Assembly (NCBI GenBank): GCA_014773175.1 | Contig: VXCM01000307.1 | Location: forward strand, 1 to 64,000 | DNA from: Lucifuga dentata | Taxonomy: Eukaryota; Chordata; Actinopteri; Ophidiiformes; Bythitidae | Direction: 5' to 3' | Length of the DNA stretch: 64,000 bases | Shown here: piece by piece, positions 38,456-50,453 of the stretch | Layout: each line of letters starts with the position of its first letter | Numbering within the stretch: the first letter of the stretch is position 1 | Made by a program: the position numbers and the translations under genes | Notes under the pieces: generated by a model | What the model was told of the DNA's origin: nothing | Database searches by the model: none | Seen by the model: the letters and a program-made list of their open reading frames with translations, nothing else

Positions 38456-39059
38456 TCTCTCCCCCCCCCGTTTCTATTTGAGCACAAACTGTCTACCCTC
38501 CCTCTCTCTCTTACAGACTATTTATCTGTATATAAAGTGTATATTGGAAAGGTTTAAGTTCAAAAGATAAATGTAAATGTTTTCGTAGTACTGTACATTA
38601 GTGCTTCACTTTCCCTTTGACCTTCCTCACATATTAAGCTGTTATGTCTACCTTTATGACAGCAAACCTAATTTTTGGATCCTCAGAGAAAGGACATTTT
38701 GGGTTTTTGACAAGCAGTTCTGAATTTATTATCAGGGTGCAGGTCTACTGGTCTACACACCAGTGTACAGCAAGACTCAAGTTTACAGCTCGCATGTTTA
38801 CTCTGAAACAGTCATGAAACATTACTATAATAAGCAAATACAATCATCTATGAGCTCAGCACTGGCTACCAAATTTACACAATTGTCCAAAAATCCTGTT
38901 CTCAAACCCATCAACATGTCAAGATGTTTAACTTTAGTTTTAAGTTGGTGAACTTGGTGAAAATCTGGTTTTGGTCACAGATTCATACTGCCTCAGCACT
39001 AATCATTTTTTCATCTGTAGACCCAACCCGAGAGACTGAGGAGATTTCTTATTAGTTTG

Positions 39060-39195
39060 GCTCCTCTTGCCTGAGGGGCCAGAAAGCGATGAGATATTTG
39101 ACCAAACGCAGAAACCCAATAAAGGGCCATCGATTAGGAGGGATGAGCACCATATTGGACACACAGGTGGCTACAAAGAAATTAAAAAGCTGCAA
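39060..39195. promoter_or_regulatory. Candidate conserved non-coding element
   Basis: Complex unique block with GGGCCATCGATTAGGAGGG and CACACAGGTGGCTAC; no ORF. Confidence 0.22.
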
Positions 39196-39956
39196 CAATG
39201 AAAGGGAAGAAATCAAAACTGGGATGCCTTAAACCTCTTTGCCTCACAAGTTGTTGTGTCTTTGTTAATTTTTTAGATCCCGTGGGTAGAGGGCGTGTTC
39301 GCAGCCTGAAGAGGAAGTCTCAATAATAAACTAGGATGAACTATGACTGAACACAGGACATTCACTAAAATTGGTGATCTCCTACTTGTGATCATCAGAG
39401 CATAATTCTATCTCTGTGTAAGATAACAGACCCATTTAACTTTATAGTGTGTCATTTTTCTTTTGAAAATTATGTATCTTGTTATATTAGGTTTTTAATC
39501 TCTGGTTTGTGTGACAGACTTTGAGTGTAGTGTATCTGCAGACTTTAAGTCTGAGACATTTGTGCTATTCTGCATTACCTAAAGCTAAGACACAGATGGA
39601 CATGCACAGCTTCACAACCGCTTCTGTCAAAGCAGCAAAGTTGCTTTTTCAGTATTGTCAGTATGTAAATTTAACAAGAGGGAATGAGTATGTTTGTGTT
39701 GTACATTCTAGTGTGTATGGGCTATAATATGAATTGGCTGCAACTGGATACATGTGACTAGGGGGCAAATGGATCTAATGGTAGTCTTAATGCTGGCCTT
39801 GAATAATGAGGCCTTTGTCTAATAAAACTGGACCGCCTCCAAATACCTATAGGGACCTCGGCTAGTTAGAGCAATAACAGTCTATCAAAAGAGAAAGCAA
39901 AGTGATTACTTAGAGGGTAATAAATACAAGGTCCATGTTGGGGAGGGATTGGGGAC

Positions 39957-39993
<37 letters not shown>

Positions 39994-40016
39994 TGATAAA
40001 CTCTGCTTTCTCTTCN

Positions 40017-40053
<37 letters not shown>

Positions 40054-40075
40054 TGATAAACTCTGCTTTCTCTTC
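39957..40075. repeat. Assembly overlap artefact over a (GA)n microsatellite
   Basis: A 59-base unit (TAAG, (AG)n, then ACAGATGATAAACTCTGC...) is present exactly twice, 39957-40015 and 40017-40075, around N at 40016. The true locus probably has one (GA)n tract. Confidence 0.85.
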
Positions 40076-41347
40076 TATTACCAATTACAGTTCACAAGCA
40101 GAACTGTTAATGAATCAACACAAGATAAAAGAGTGACATCTATCCAAAAAGCATCTTTACACAATAGAAAAGCAAATTCCACAAAAAGGTCAGATACATA
40201 CTGCAGAGATGTGAATACCTGTGCAGGTACAGAATCACAGGGTTGAATTCCTACATAAAATTGGTGATCTTTAAAGAATACTGATGTCACAGTTTACTTC
40301 CACTGAAATGAACACCAACACCAGAAATGAAAAATAAGTAAATAAAATTTGAGCATGAAGACCTTGATTATTCTAGGGTGATGACAATGATCTAAGAATA
40401 CCAATTCCGCATTGGAGAGTCCTTAACAGGTAGAAGTTTTTATTTAAAAAGCAGGTTCAGATTTACACCTCATACACAGTTTAAACACAATGTAATCGAT
40501 GTGCAACATTATTTTAAATTTCAGTTTAATTTGAGTTTTGTTGTAAAGTATACAAAACTATGTGTACGTTTCTATTGAGGCCAAGGACAAACTCTGCACT
40601 TAAGAAGGAACATGGAGTTCTAATAGTAATATTGTCCCTAATTCAATACAGTTTGAATGCCGAGATTGTGTTGAATTTTTAAGAACAGCTTGAAAACAAT
40701 CAGACAAAGCAAATAAGTAACCACAGGTTTAGTGCTATCACAAATTTGTACACATACATGAACACACAAACACGCACGCATAACACTCTTCACTGTCTAC
40801 CCCATTCCCAGCATGTCTTAAATGGTAGAGTAGTGCTGACTTGGAGGAATGGCTGTAGGGCCAGAGAACTGGACACAATAACACCACCATCAATTACTCC
40901 CTGAGAGAGGAAAGAGAGTGAGAGAGAGAAAGGGAGGGAGACAGAGATAGTCCAATCAGAGAATTAGAGAGAGATGAGGGGCCGACAAGTGGACCGACAG
41001 CCTCAAGGCAGAGGAAAAGGGTGGAAGAGGGGATGATAGGGTGGATGACAGAGAAAGAGAGAGGGAAAGAAAGAGGGAGAAAGCCTGCTGGTCACTCCTC
41101 TGACAGAATGAGGATAATAAAGAGTCAGTCACACAGAGCGAGTGGTGGCCTCAGAGGCGAGAGAGGCAAGCATGTGAGAGGAAGGGTGACAGAAGTGAGA
41201 GATGGACTTCATCAAGACTGCTGCCTGATGGTCAGGGTTCAGACTGCTGCTCCCTCTCTCTCTGTCTTCACTGCAGGCAAAGTGTGTGTGTGCGTGTGTG
41301 CGTGCATGCATTGGCTCAATCTCCAATGACAGGTGAGCGATTCATTG

Positions 41348-41362
41348 CCCCCCCNCCCCCCC
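41348..41362. repeat. Poly-C tract with N joint (41355)
   Basis: Seven C, N, seven C; length uncertain. Confidence 0.75.
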
Positions 41363-42238
41363 ATCAGAGTGACCAATACCTTTTCTCTCTAGGCCCTGAT
41401 CCATTTCAGCTAATGTATTACTGGAGGAGCATCACTGTCCACTGTCTGCTGACTGGGCTGGACTGACCAAGACACAGCTTTACTAAGCTTTACTGGACTG
41501 CGCAGGGCTTTCCTGAGTGTTACCAGAGAGGCAGCCCACTGCATACCAGCATAGCCTCTTTTAAAACTGAACCTGTCTTAAATGGCAATGTCCATATAAA
41601 CTTTAGTTTCAACCTAAAATCCTCTGTGGTGCAAAGGAGTTGTCATGAGATTCAAAGGCCTTAAGATGGGAGATACTAAAAAGCTTGGAGCCTGATAAAT
41701 TTCCATCCTTGTCCTAGTTCATTGTCACTGTCGGAAGGATGCTGGCAGAGGATAGACAAGAACCAGTGTCACAGTTTGTCAGGAGAGATTCTGTCTCTCC
41801 TGACATGTTGGCATTCCAAATATGTCAATTCTATCATGGCTGTAAAGTGTGATGGAATGATTCAAATAAGCATGGATCCATCCATCCATTCATTCATTTA
41901 TTTTTTATTCCTTTATTATCATTCACATGTGAGAACAAATCACTTTTCTTGGTTAATTTAGAACACAAAACACATTTAGAAAAGGGGTCAAAAATCACGA
42001 CTCTGTGTTCAGAGAAGATTACAGAAAGGAGCAGGAGACAGATAGAGGCAAACCAACAGATAGACAGAGCAGGAAAGAAGGGAAAGAGGAGTAGAAGGCC
42101 CTGTCTGTCCTTCCGTGGGGACCAGACCGCCCCTCTGGCTGCCCATTAAAAACAGAATTCCTCCACAAACTGTTTGTGTTTTCAGTGTACTCCTCCAGGG
42201 TGCTGCTTGCCACAACACAAGACAGTCACACCATCCCT

Positions 42239-42241
<3 letters not shown>

Positions 42242-42273
<32 letters not shown>
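42242..42273. repeat. (CT)n microsatellite
   Basis: Sixteen CT units. Confidence 0.9.
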
Positions 42274-42275
<2 letters not shown>

Positions 42276-42769
42276 TTCCATCATGACAAACATTCTCTTC
42301 CTCACTCTCTCTGAGATCTGTCTACTATCAACATGTGGCATATGTCCTTGAAAAGTCAAGAGGATCCTTCACCATAGGAGATGGGCAGCAGCCACCAACC
42401 ATGCACCCCTTTTTCCTCCCTTTTCCCCTTTCTCCCTCATCCTTCCTTGCCTCTTTCACTCTCCCTCTCTTAATATTGAGTTGCCGGGGTAAAAGGGGGC
42501 CAGAGGAATCTAATAACTGTGACAGTGGGGCTTTTTTGGCATTGTTCCTGAAGCTGTGCAGACACACACAGGGCTGTCTGTTGGCTCTAATGAAAGGTTA
42601 AATGAATAGGACAAAGTGACAGGAGGTACAATAAAGAAAAAAGGAGAGTGAGAATATGTGTGTGCACAAGCATGTGTATGTGTGTCTCGAGGCCAGACTC
42701 CTTCACTCAGGGAACAACAAGGACAGGCCCTCCACAGCGCCACAATATTCAAAACAGATTGTTGTGTGA

Positions 42770-42771
<2 letters not shown>

Positions 42772-42803
<32 letters not shown>
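42772..42803. repeat. (TG)n microsatellite
   Basis: About 16 TG units. Confidence 0.9.
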
Positions 42804-42805
<2 letters not shown>

Positions 42806-43085
42806 TTATATGAGTCTATGTCCTGTATGTGTCTTACTGCAGTGTCTGGCTCTCTCACCAGGGCACAGATGCTGAAGAGGAATTCCAGCATGGGGTTCTT
42901 TGATAAATGTTAAGGTCACTAGCTGAGGGAAGGGGTGGAGACGCAGGGGTTGGATGTGGAGGGGAGGGCAGGAGAGCAGGAGGGAGAGGGGGAGAGGCAG
43001 AGGGAGTGACGAGGGGACGCATGTCTCGTCTTGTGCCTCTCCCTGCCTTTGCCTTGGTGGAATGCAGAGTCACATGAAAGAGGCC

Positions 43086-43100
43086 CTCTCTCTCTCTCTT

Positions 43101-43144
<44 letters not shown>
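43086..43144. repeat. (CT)n microsatellite
   Basis: CT units with a TTTCTTT break, about 100 bases upstream of the hAT element. Confidence 0.9.
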
Positions 43145-43146
<2 letters not shown>

Positions 43147-43233
43147 TGTGTCTGTCTCAAAAGCGCTACTGTCCCCTTCATGACACACTACCTGTAAGCA
43201 AATTTCCCCCAAGCTCCAAAGACACACCACAAA

Positions 43234-43241
43234 CACAAAAG
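43234..43241. repeat. hAT target-site duplication, left copy
   Basis: CACAAAAG directly precedes the left terminus and is identical to 44446-44453. Confidence 0.8.
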
Positions 43242-44445
43242 CAGAGGTGGGTAGAGTAGCCAGAAACTGTACTCAAGTAAAAGTAAGTAAAAGTATTATT
43301 ACTTTATGATAATAGTAACTCGAGTATAAGCAAGAGTAGTCACCAAAATAATTACTTGAGTGAGAATAAGAAAGTATCTATTAAAATATTACTTGAGTAG
43401 TGAGTAATTTTTTATAAAGCTTATTCCTTCAAATAATCAACAAGCTATAAAGTGCTCCTCTGAGGGGAAAAAAAAATACAAAGCAGCCATATGTAGCTTC
43501 TAATACAATCCAAATCATAAAGAAACAGTAGACAATAATAAATCAAATATTTACCACATAACAAATCATGATAATTCTGGTCTGGCCCCAAGACAGGTTA
43601 GCTAGATTAGCTTAATGAATTTACTCAAAATAGAACAGGAAAACTTGAATTAGCATTAGCAGCCAGCAGCTAGTTAAGTAGCTANTTTACTCAAAATAGA
43701 ACAGGAAAACTTGAATTAGCATTAGCAGCCAGCAGCTAGTTAAGTAGCTAACATTGCAGCTTATCGCCACGTCTCCTCAAGTTCCATGTTGAGATCTTAG
43801 AAGCTGAAATGTCCACATTTTACATAGATGGCAACACATTATGTAGCTACTGGTTTTGGTAGGGATATGGCCAGATGAAAATGCCAGTGATGCCGGCGAC
43901 AAATAACTCCATAATTGTCCGCTGTTTCTCCACACCACCCTTTTTAGAATTTTTTTAGAATCCATTTTTTGTCTAAGCACCAAGAAAATTATGAAAGAAA
44001 AAAAACTGTTTGCTTAGTTTAAGTTCATTTTAATTAATATTATATTTTGCAGTGCAAAGGCCACCAGCCAGCCCACCTAGCAACTCTCAATGAGCCCAAT
44101 GCCATGTCAACCCATTGTTGTCATGGAGATGATGGGACGCTGAATGTGATTGGACCAAACCAAAGCAGAGTAGATATTCTCACAGTTGGCATTCGGTTTC
44201 GTTTTCTTCACTGCTTGCAGTGGAGAAAGTGGAGAATTTTGACTTGTTGCATTGCAGCGATGTCTCGCAGATAACGCAGAGTGCAACCAAATGTAACGAA
44301 GTATATTTTTTTTCATTCATAAATATACTCAAGTATGAGTTAAAAGTATCCAGCAATAAAACTACTCAGTAAAGTACGATTTTGTGAAAAAAGTTACTTA
44401 AGTAAATGTAAGGGAGTAAATGGAACGCATTACTACCCACCTCTG
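43242..44445. mobile_element. Non-autonomous hAT-type DNA transposon with 8-bp TSD
   Basis: Termini are CAGAGGTGGGTAG and its inverted complement CTACCCACCTCTG. The flanks carry a perfect 8-bp direct duplication CACAAAAG (43234-43241 and 44446-44453), the hallmark of hAT insertion. Both ends carry the degenerate ACTCAAGTAAAAGTA / TACTTAAGTAAATGTA subterminal words typical of this abundant teleost family. There is no transposase: the internal ORFs (for example 44047-44274) show no recognisable domain. The measured length of 1204 bases is inflated by 66 because of the assembly duplication at 43620-43750. Insertion looks fairly young because the TSD is intact. Confidence 0.85.
43620..43750. repeat. 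Assembly overlap artefact inside the hAT element
   Basis: A 65-base unit beginning TTTACTCAAAATAGAACAGG occurs exactly twice around N at 43685. Confidence 0.9.
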
Positions 44446-44453
44446 CACAAAAG
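44446..44453. repeat. hAT target-site duplication, right copy
   Basis: CACAAAAG directly follows the right terminus. Confidence 0.8.
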
Positions 44454-45245
44454 CATATAAAAACACATTGACTCAATCATACATACATGCACACATATAG
44501 ATGGGCCTATCACACACAGCTTCCAGTGCTAAGTTTCCCTCAAACAGGAAAAGTGAACAAAGACACAGATAAACACATAAAATCCCATTATCTTTAGTCT
44601 GCTTAATTACTATGATTATCACCATAACTAGCAGCTTTGTCACCAACAACCACAGGGTATGATTTCTAACATGTCACTGTCTTGTGGTGATGCATCGCAT
44701 GGTGCAGTTCAATGAATGCAATATGATTATTTACAACTGAATATCCATTGATATAATGAATCATGAAAATATGTGTGATGATGTTGAATAAGACACTGAC
44801 CTCCATTTTATTTTTTATATGTTACCAGATTGGAGGAAGTTTCCAAAAGATTTTATCAAATTAGCTCTCTTGAGTAAATCAATGTGTTCCTGCCTGACTG
44901 TGAGATCAAGTAACTGTAAAGAAACTGATTGTAAAAGCAACAACACGATTTTGGTGGTGGTGGTAGATGACAGATATGCAGCACTATAAATAAACAAAAT
45001 CAACTTTTCCATACTGTTTTGAGAAACATCATAATTACTTAGATGAATTCACAGATGAGACTAACTTAAGATTTCAAATTATGAAAAGATCCTTTTTGGG
45101 TAGTCAGAATCATCAATCCTGATGTCAACCAACAAGCAAACACATACTGAAGTGACTGAACTCATGAGTTAAGGTCAGGCTTACACCCTTCTCATTCTCC
45201 AGTGTTTCACAGTAATATATACTTTAAACATCAAAAAGACATTTT

Positions 45246-45259
45246 AATATATATATTAA

Positions 45260-45294
<35 letters not shown>
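45246..45294. repeat. (AT)n then (AC)n
   Basis: AT units including a TTTAATATATATATTAAA palindrome, passing directly into about nine CA units. Confidence 0.85.
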
Positions 45295-45883
45295 TACAAA
45301 TACTGAAAAAAATGAATCTGAAATGAGAGGAGAGGAGAATGTTTTTTTTGGGGGGCAAATATATGCATTGTCATTAATCTTTAATTAAAAAAATAAATAA
45401 AAAAATTAAGGAGGAAAAACAGTAGCTCTAACTTCATAGTTTTTAGCTCTCAAGATACAAAATCTGAAAACCTCTGATTAATAGGTTAAGTCAAGAGCAG
45501 TCAGTAAGCTCAGCTTATTTTGATTTTTACAGAGAAAACTGTTATTTTATTGATGCAGTAAACACAATAGACTCAAGCATTTGTTTATTTTTAATAAAAT
45601 AAAATCCTGAGTAAGCCTCCCAGTATATTCTGGCCATTCCCACTACTGGTGAGAATCACTGTCAGACAAAATCTGCTGAAAGCAAAGTCATAAAATCTGG
45701 GTCCCTACTGCTCCCAACTGACCCGGCCTATAACCAACTACTAGAGTTTATGGGATTTACACATGGGCTAAAACACACTGACATGAACACACCGATTACC
45801 TGGGCTCAAATACTGACTTTCCAACTGGGGAGTCCAACAAGAGCCAGCCAGATGCCAGCTAATACAGCCCACTACTGCATTAC

Positions 45884-45923
45884 TTTTTTTTTTTTTTTTT
45901 TTTNTTTTTTTTTTTTTTTTTTT
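45884..45923. repeat. Poly-T run with N joint (45904)
   Basis: About 19 T on each side of a single N. Confidence 0.85.
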
Positions 45924-46674
45924 GAGGGGGAGGCTTAACAGCTTGTTGTAATATATTGTAACACTACTGCTTTATTTATCATTTAAAAGCAAATTCACAT
46001 TGAAGCGGCAATCAGAGTTTTCAACAATGGTCATACAAACACAAGATTTATCAAATGGGCCAATCAAAATCAGAGCCAGCAACACTTAAAGATTTTTTTT
46101 TTTTTAATGTCTCATGTTTTTATAGCAGGAAAATATTTCTCAATTTTGTGCTTAAATATAGCTTACTGACCACATAGTACTGTTTAAAAAATTAATAAAA
46201 TCCCCAGGAAAGAAAAGTCCAATGCTATATATTAAAAGCAGCCCCCCCCAACAAATGCTATAAGAACTTTTGATGGCTTGTCTAACTAATTGCTATGGCT
46301 ACCAAAATTTTGTATTTCTTCTCAGTGAGGCTTTTTGGTGGTTTCACATAACTAACCTACATACACTATCATTTTAAAGAAGACAAGCTGATTCTGTCTG
46401 TTTCTAGTCCATATATTCAGAAATTATTGGTCTGATTCTGGAAACATACTGCAGCCATTATATAAAAGGCCTATAAAACTTTTACTGAGTCAGCCGGATA
46501 ACTTCTTGATACCTCAACAGGCTTAGAAATATAATATCATATGAAAGAGTTTGCCAAGTTGGTTTCAAAAACGACAGAACAGACATTATTAGAATGGCTC
46601 CAATGGGGACAAAAATTATTTCTATGGACACAAATTATTCATCTGGTAGTCAAAGGATTAATACATTCTTTTAT

Positions 46675-46809
46675 CCAAAACACATTTCAAGGGGGCAACA
46701 ACAGAAAATTATTTGGAGAAAGCTAAATCACAGAACCAACCNCCAAAACACATTTCAAGGGGGCAACAACAGAAAATTATTTGGAGAAAGCTAAATCACA
46801 GAACCAACC
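46675..46809. repeat. Assembly overlap artefact: 67-bp copy, N, 67-bp copy
   Basis: Positions 46675-46741 and 46743-46809 are identical, split by N at 46742. The duplication makes one peptide appear in two overlapping ORFs. Confidence 0.9.
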
Positions 46810-47303
46810 CCTGGCAACCTCATTTTAAGTTGCTAAATTATGTTAAAAGCCACATACTGTCTAATTTCACCAGCCAGCAGAGGCTATTAACTAGCTAACA
46901 CTGTCATACTTTTTGAGGGGAATCTTGGGTTTAAAATTAGTCTAATTGTGTATACCACACAGTTTTCTACATGTAAATATTTTAAATTTTTTGCTAAATG
47001 TTCTGTTTTCCCCATTCCTCCAACAAATAAAAACAATCTTCACCAAATGTGGTAAAATATATTTGTATGAGCCCAAAAACTTTTTTTTTTTTTTTTTAAA
47101 CATGTTCCATACCATTTTCCTATAATTTGATTGTCAAATTCTTGTTGGCATGGTGGCTTATGTGACATAAAGTTTAATTATTCTTGAATGCACTGTGTAA
47201 AGACAAACTTACATGGCTGTAACTCAGTGAAGGTATGCACTCCAAGTGTTTTCTAGTTCAATTCTAAATTCTATCTATTCTTTGCACCTGGATTCTTTGC
47301 ACG

Positions 47304-47787
47304 GCCTTCCTTTTTGCCAAATCAAGAGTGTGTAATTGCAGTTCCAAATGTGTTTAGTGGTTCGTTCAAATAACATTTCAAGTCTAGCAGCAGAGACCTA
47401 TCCTGTTCTGTCTATTCTTTGCACCTGCAGACATGAAAATTTCATCTGCAGATTTTAAATACATTCAGGGAAAGAGGGGCAGGATTATTAGACCTAGGAG
47501 TTGATTGAGGAAGCCTTCCTCAAAATTTTGAAATTTTGCTGTGTGTTTTCAATTTGGCTAAATGGCTACAAACTGATAATGTAAATGAGCACAGCTGCAT
47601 CTGAGTTAATTTGACTGCTCTACCACCTGATGCTTGCCTGTTTAAGACACTTCTTGCACCATTCTTGAAAGCAATGGAACAAGACAGTGTAAGGTCTCTG
47701 CTACTAGACTTGAAATATTACTTGAAGGAACCAATAAACACATTTGGAACTGCAATCACACATGCTTCATCTGGCAAGAAGGAAAGC
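47304..47787. repeat. Diverged long inverted repeat
   Basis: Positions 47304-47399 and 47692-47787 are inverted copies of about 95 bases at roughly 85 percent identity, centred on the word TTGCAGTTCCAAATGTGTTT, with about 290 bases between. No clear terminal motif or target duplication was found. A 67-codon plus ORF (47611-47811) runs through the right arm. The left arm read in reverse can be aligned in the same frame with several silent-type changes and one stop, so a degraded coding element is possible. Confidence 0.6.
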
Positions 47788-48355
47788 TATGTAAGAGAAA
47801 ACAGCAACTAACTAATGCTGTTAATGCAACAAAAATGTTAGCCATTTCTTTAAAATGTCTCCTGTCATTATGAAAACTGCTACAAATGCTGACCTGTCTG
47901 GATGTGTTTTCAGGAGTCTTGTAAATTTAATGTAGTCAGAGGCCACATTTTGTGCACAATTATTTTGTTTAACCTAAGCACTTTTAAGTTTCCAACAGCT
48001 AACGTACAATACAGATCCAACAAACTTTGTTGCTGTTGACAAAACACTTGGACACACACTTCTGAACAGGAACTTGTTGAGAACCAGCAAAACACACAGT
48101 CAGCTTCACTACTAAGGAGGAATACCTAAATGGAAGAACTGAAACTGAAGTAACAGTGTAAAGCTGTAAGAGCTAAGGTCAGACTGATCCAATGACCCAC
48201 CATCATCACCAGTCTAAAACTATCCTACATAAGGGAGTTAGAAAGGAGTGGAGAGCCAGGTGCATGGATGGGCAAGTTGATGACATCTACTGCAGAAGAA
48301 GTTCTTTGCAGAGAAGAAGTTACCAACTGAGGAACCAGAAAGTGCCCACCTCCAG

Positions 48356-48387
48356 GTGAAGTCCCCATCATCAGATGGGGACTTCAC
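48356..48387. other. Perfect 14-bp stem hairpin
   Basis: GTGAAGTCCCCATC pairs with GATGGGGACTTCAC around ATCA. Confidence 0.75.
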
Positions 48388-48400
48388 TTTACTGAAGTTT

Positions 48401-48437
48401 ACAGTTTGCAGCTTTACTTCATAAAGCTGCAAACTGT
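48401..48437. other. Perfect 16-bp stem hairpin
   Basis: ACAGTTTGCAGCTTTA pairs with TAAAGCTGCAAACTGT around a five-base loop, 13 bases after the previous hairpin. Confidence 0.75.
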
Positions 48438-48538
48438 AGCAGCAGGGTAGAACCAGTACAAACCCAGTACTTGCACTCTGAATGTGGGCAGCAGAAACTC
48501 GTAAGGCAGTGATATTTGTGACATTCAAAACCACACTT

Positions 48539-48579
48539 TAAGTCACCATTCTTCAAGTCACCACTCTTTAAGTCACCAT
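48539..48579. repeat. Three-copy AAGTCACCA short tandem repeat
   Basis: TTTAAGTCACCATTC, TTCAAGTCACCACTC and TTTAAGTCACCATG follow each other in units of 14 to 15 bases. Confidence 0.6.
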
Positions 48580-49469
48580 GAAGACATCCCTTTCTAAAGA
48601 GTATGGAACATCAGTGGGTGGTACCATACCATTAAAGGGTACTTAGGTGTACTAACAAACAACGCTGAAGAAGAAAACAGCTGGGATGGAGTGTTGAGAT
48701 TAACTTCCCTATTCTTTGGACTTATCTAAACAGGCTTTAAATGGTGGAATCCTGCATTGACAACCCAAGAAATCATTTCAAAGGCGACTGGGGTGAAAAT
48801 AATATATTGTAAGACAGTTACTAAGGAGGTAGACGCTCAGGCCAATAATTCCAAAGTCAACATGCTACATCTCAGTCATTAGGAATTTTTCATGAGCCAC
48901 CACTTATCTTGTCATATCAGATTTCTTTCACTGGCTTTTCTGAAAGAAGAGAAAAGACACCTTTAGGGCAAATTACTCTCTTTTAATCAAATCACTCTGT
49001 TTGGCCTGAGGAGATCTTTCCATTCCTCTTGAGACACTCCTGAAGGGGCCAAAAATGCACACACACCCATAATAACACACACATTGATGCAAACATTCAA
49101 CTATGCACTACACAGAAAACAGTAGTTGCTATATTTTATTTAAAGTAAGAAATTCAACTCAATGTGAAAACTAAAAATACTAGAAGAAAGCAAGGAATAA
49201 AGTGGTGTCTGTACTTTCCATCACAAATGAAAACCCAGATTTTCTCACTCACTGTTCATGGAACAAAATTGAACAACTGTATTCTGGAGTGCAGTCGGAC
49301 AGGAGGGAGCTATAAAATATAAATTATACCACATAACCCTATACCTCCCAACTGAGCCATTTGGTTACAACTATACTCCTGTTCGTTACACAGGTCCAGC
49401 ATGTCTGGTATTTCTATAGCGTCGACATGAATTATATTCTAATTCTGCTGAAGAAAGTATGGATTACAT

Positions 49470-49600
49470 GTGAACTGTAATTTCCCTACCGATCAGGCAT
49501 TTGCCAACCTGTGACAGTGAAGTGTTTATTTTACACTGTTGCCGGTAATTAGTTCTGGACAAAATCAATTAAGACCACCCCAAATTACATCTGAAAACAT
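49470..49600. promoter_or_regulatory. Candidate conserved non-coding element
   Basis: Unique sequence with GCCGGTAATTAGTTC and AAATCAATTAAGACC, two TAAT-type sites about 25 bases apart. Confidence 0.22.
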
Positions 49601-50095
49601 AGGAATCATGACTGTCTAAGACTACGAGAATAAGGTCGTACATGGAGTAGCACAAAATGTGTTCTATCATTTCCCACTTTAAACAAATAGACTGAGGGAG
49701 TATGTGGCTTCTGCACACACTGGGTGTGTTCATGTTCAGAGACCAACATTTTCCTGAATTTTTCTTTAAGGTATACGATTACCCGTGTTTTTCTTAAAAG
49801 GTGAAAGAGTTATTACAGTTTCTCTGTTGAAACAAATGACACAAATACACATGTAAGTACAAGTATCAGATTACATTTTCAACATTGTTTATAGCTCTGA
49901 GCCTGATTTTAATCTGATTAAACTGCCATTTGAAAATATGATCTATCTTTTCACCACTAAGACAATACGATCACTGTCATTTAGCATATTAAAAACTCTC
50001 AGGGATATCCATCTGTGTGATAGACAAGCACATCTTCATCAAATGTTCATGTCATAACAGCTATAAACCTTCTTCATTACTGTCTTGCTGATTTC

Positions 50096-50129
50096 TTTTT
50101 TTTTTTTTTTTTNTTTTTTTTTTTTTTTT
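50096..50129. repeat. Poly-T run with N joint (50113)
   Basis: About 16 T on each side of a single N. Confidence 0.85.
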
Positions 50130-50430
50130 ACTTAAGACCTGCAGTAACACAGACCAAATTTCAAAATGTCTTCAGAGGAAATTTGAGAGTTTGAGAATAA
50201 GTATGTGAACATTTGGTTTTTTACTATATGTATGAGGCGCAAAATGTAATGAATGTCTACTGTATGTATATTGTTTTAAATCAAGTATGTCTCACACTGT
50301 GCTTTTTTTATTAAATGTGATCCAGTATGTTTAAACATTTCACAGTGTCTCTGTTTAGACGCTAAAGCCTGCAGCTTCAGTTACAGTGCCCAGCTCAAAG
50401 ATTCCCTCTCAAGTCATCGTTAGGGATATG

Positions 50431-50453
50431 ACCCCACCCCCGNCCCCGCCCCC
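50431..50453. repeat. C-rich tract with N joint (50443)
   Basis: ACCCCACCCCCG, N, CCCCGCCCCC; a low-complexity tract where length is unreliable. Confidence 0.75.

Larger units (their letters stand above)
32310..43085. other. Non-coding stretch, no gene seen
   Basis: Holds the purine-rich block at 34 kb, an exon-like 23-base segment (34000-34022, minus), the LINE 3' remnant near 37.7 kb and the artefact at 40016. No supported gene. Confidence 0.5.

Noticed and set aside
46541..46898. Three overlapping ORFs sharing the same peptide
   Set aside because: The repetition is created by the 67-bp assembly duplication around N at 46742.
47611..47811. 67-codon plus ORF in the inverted repeat
   Set aside because: Not called as a gene because no family is recognisable; kept only as a comment on the repeat.
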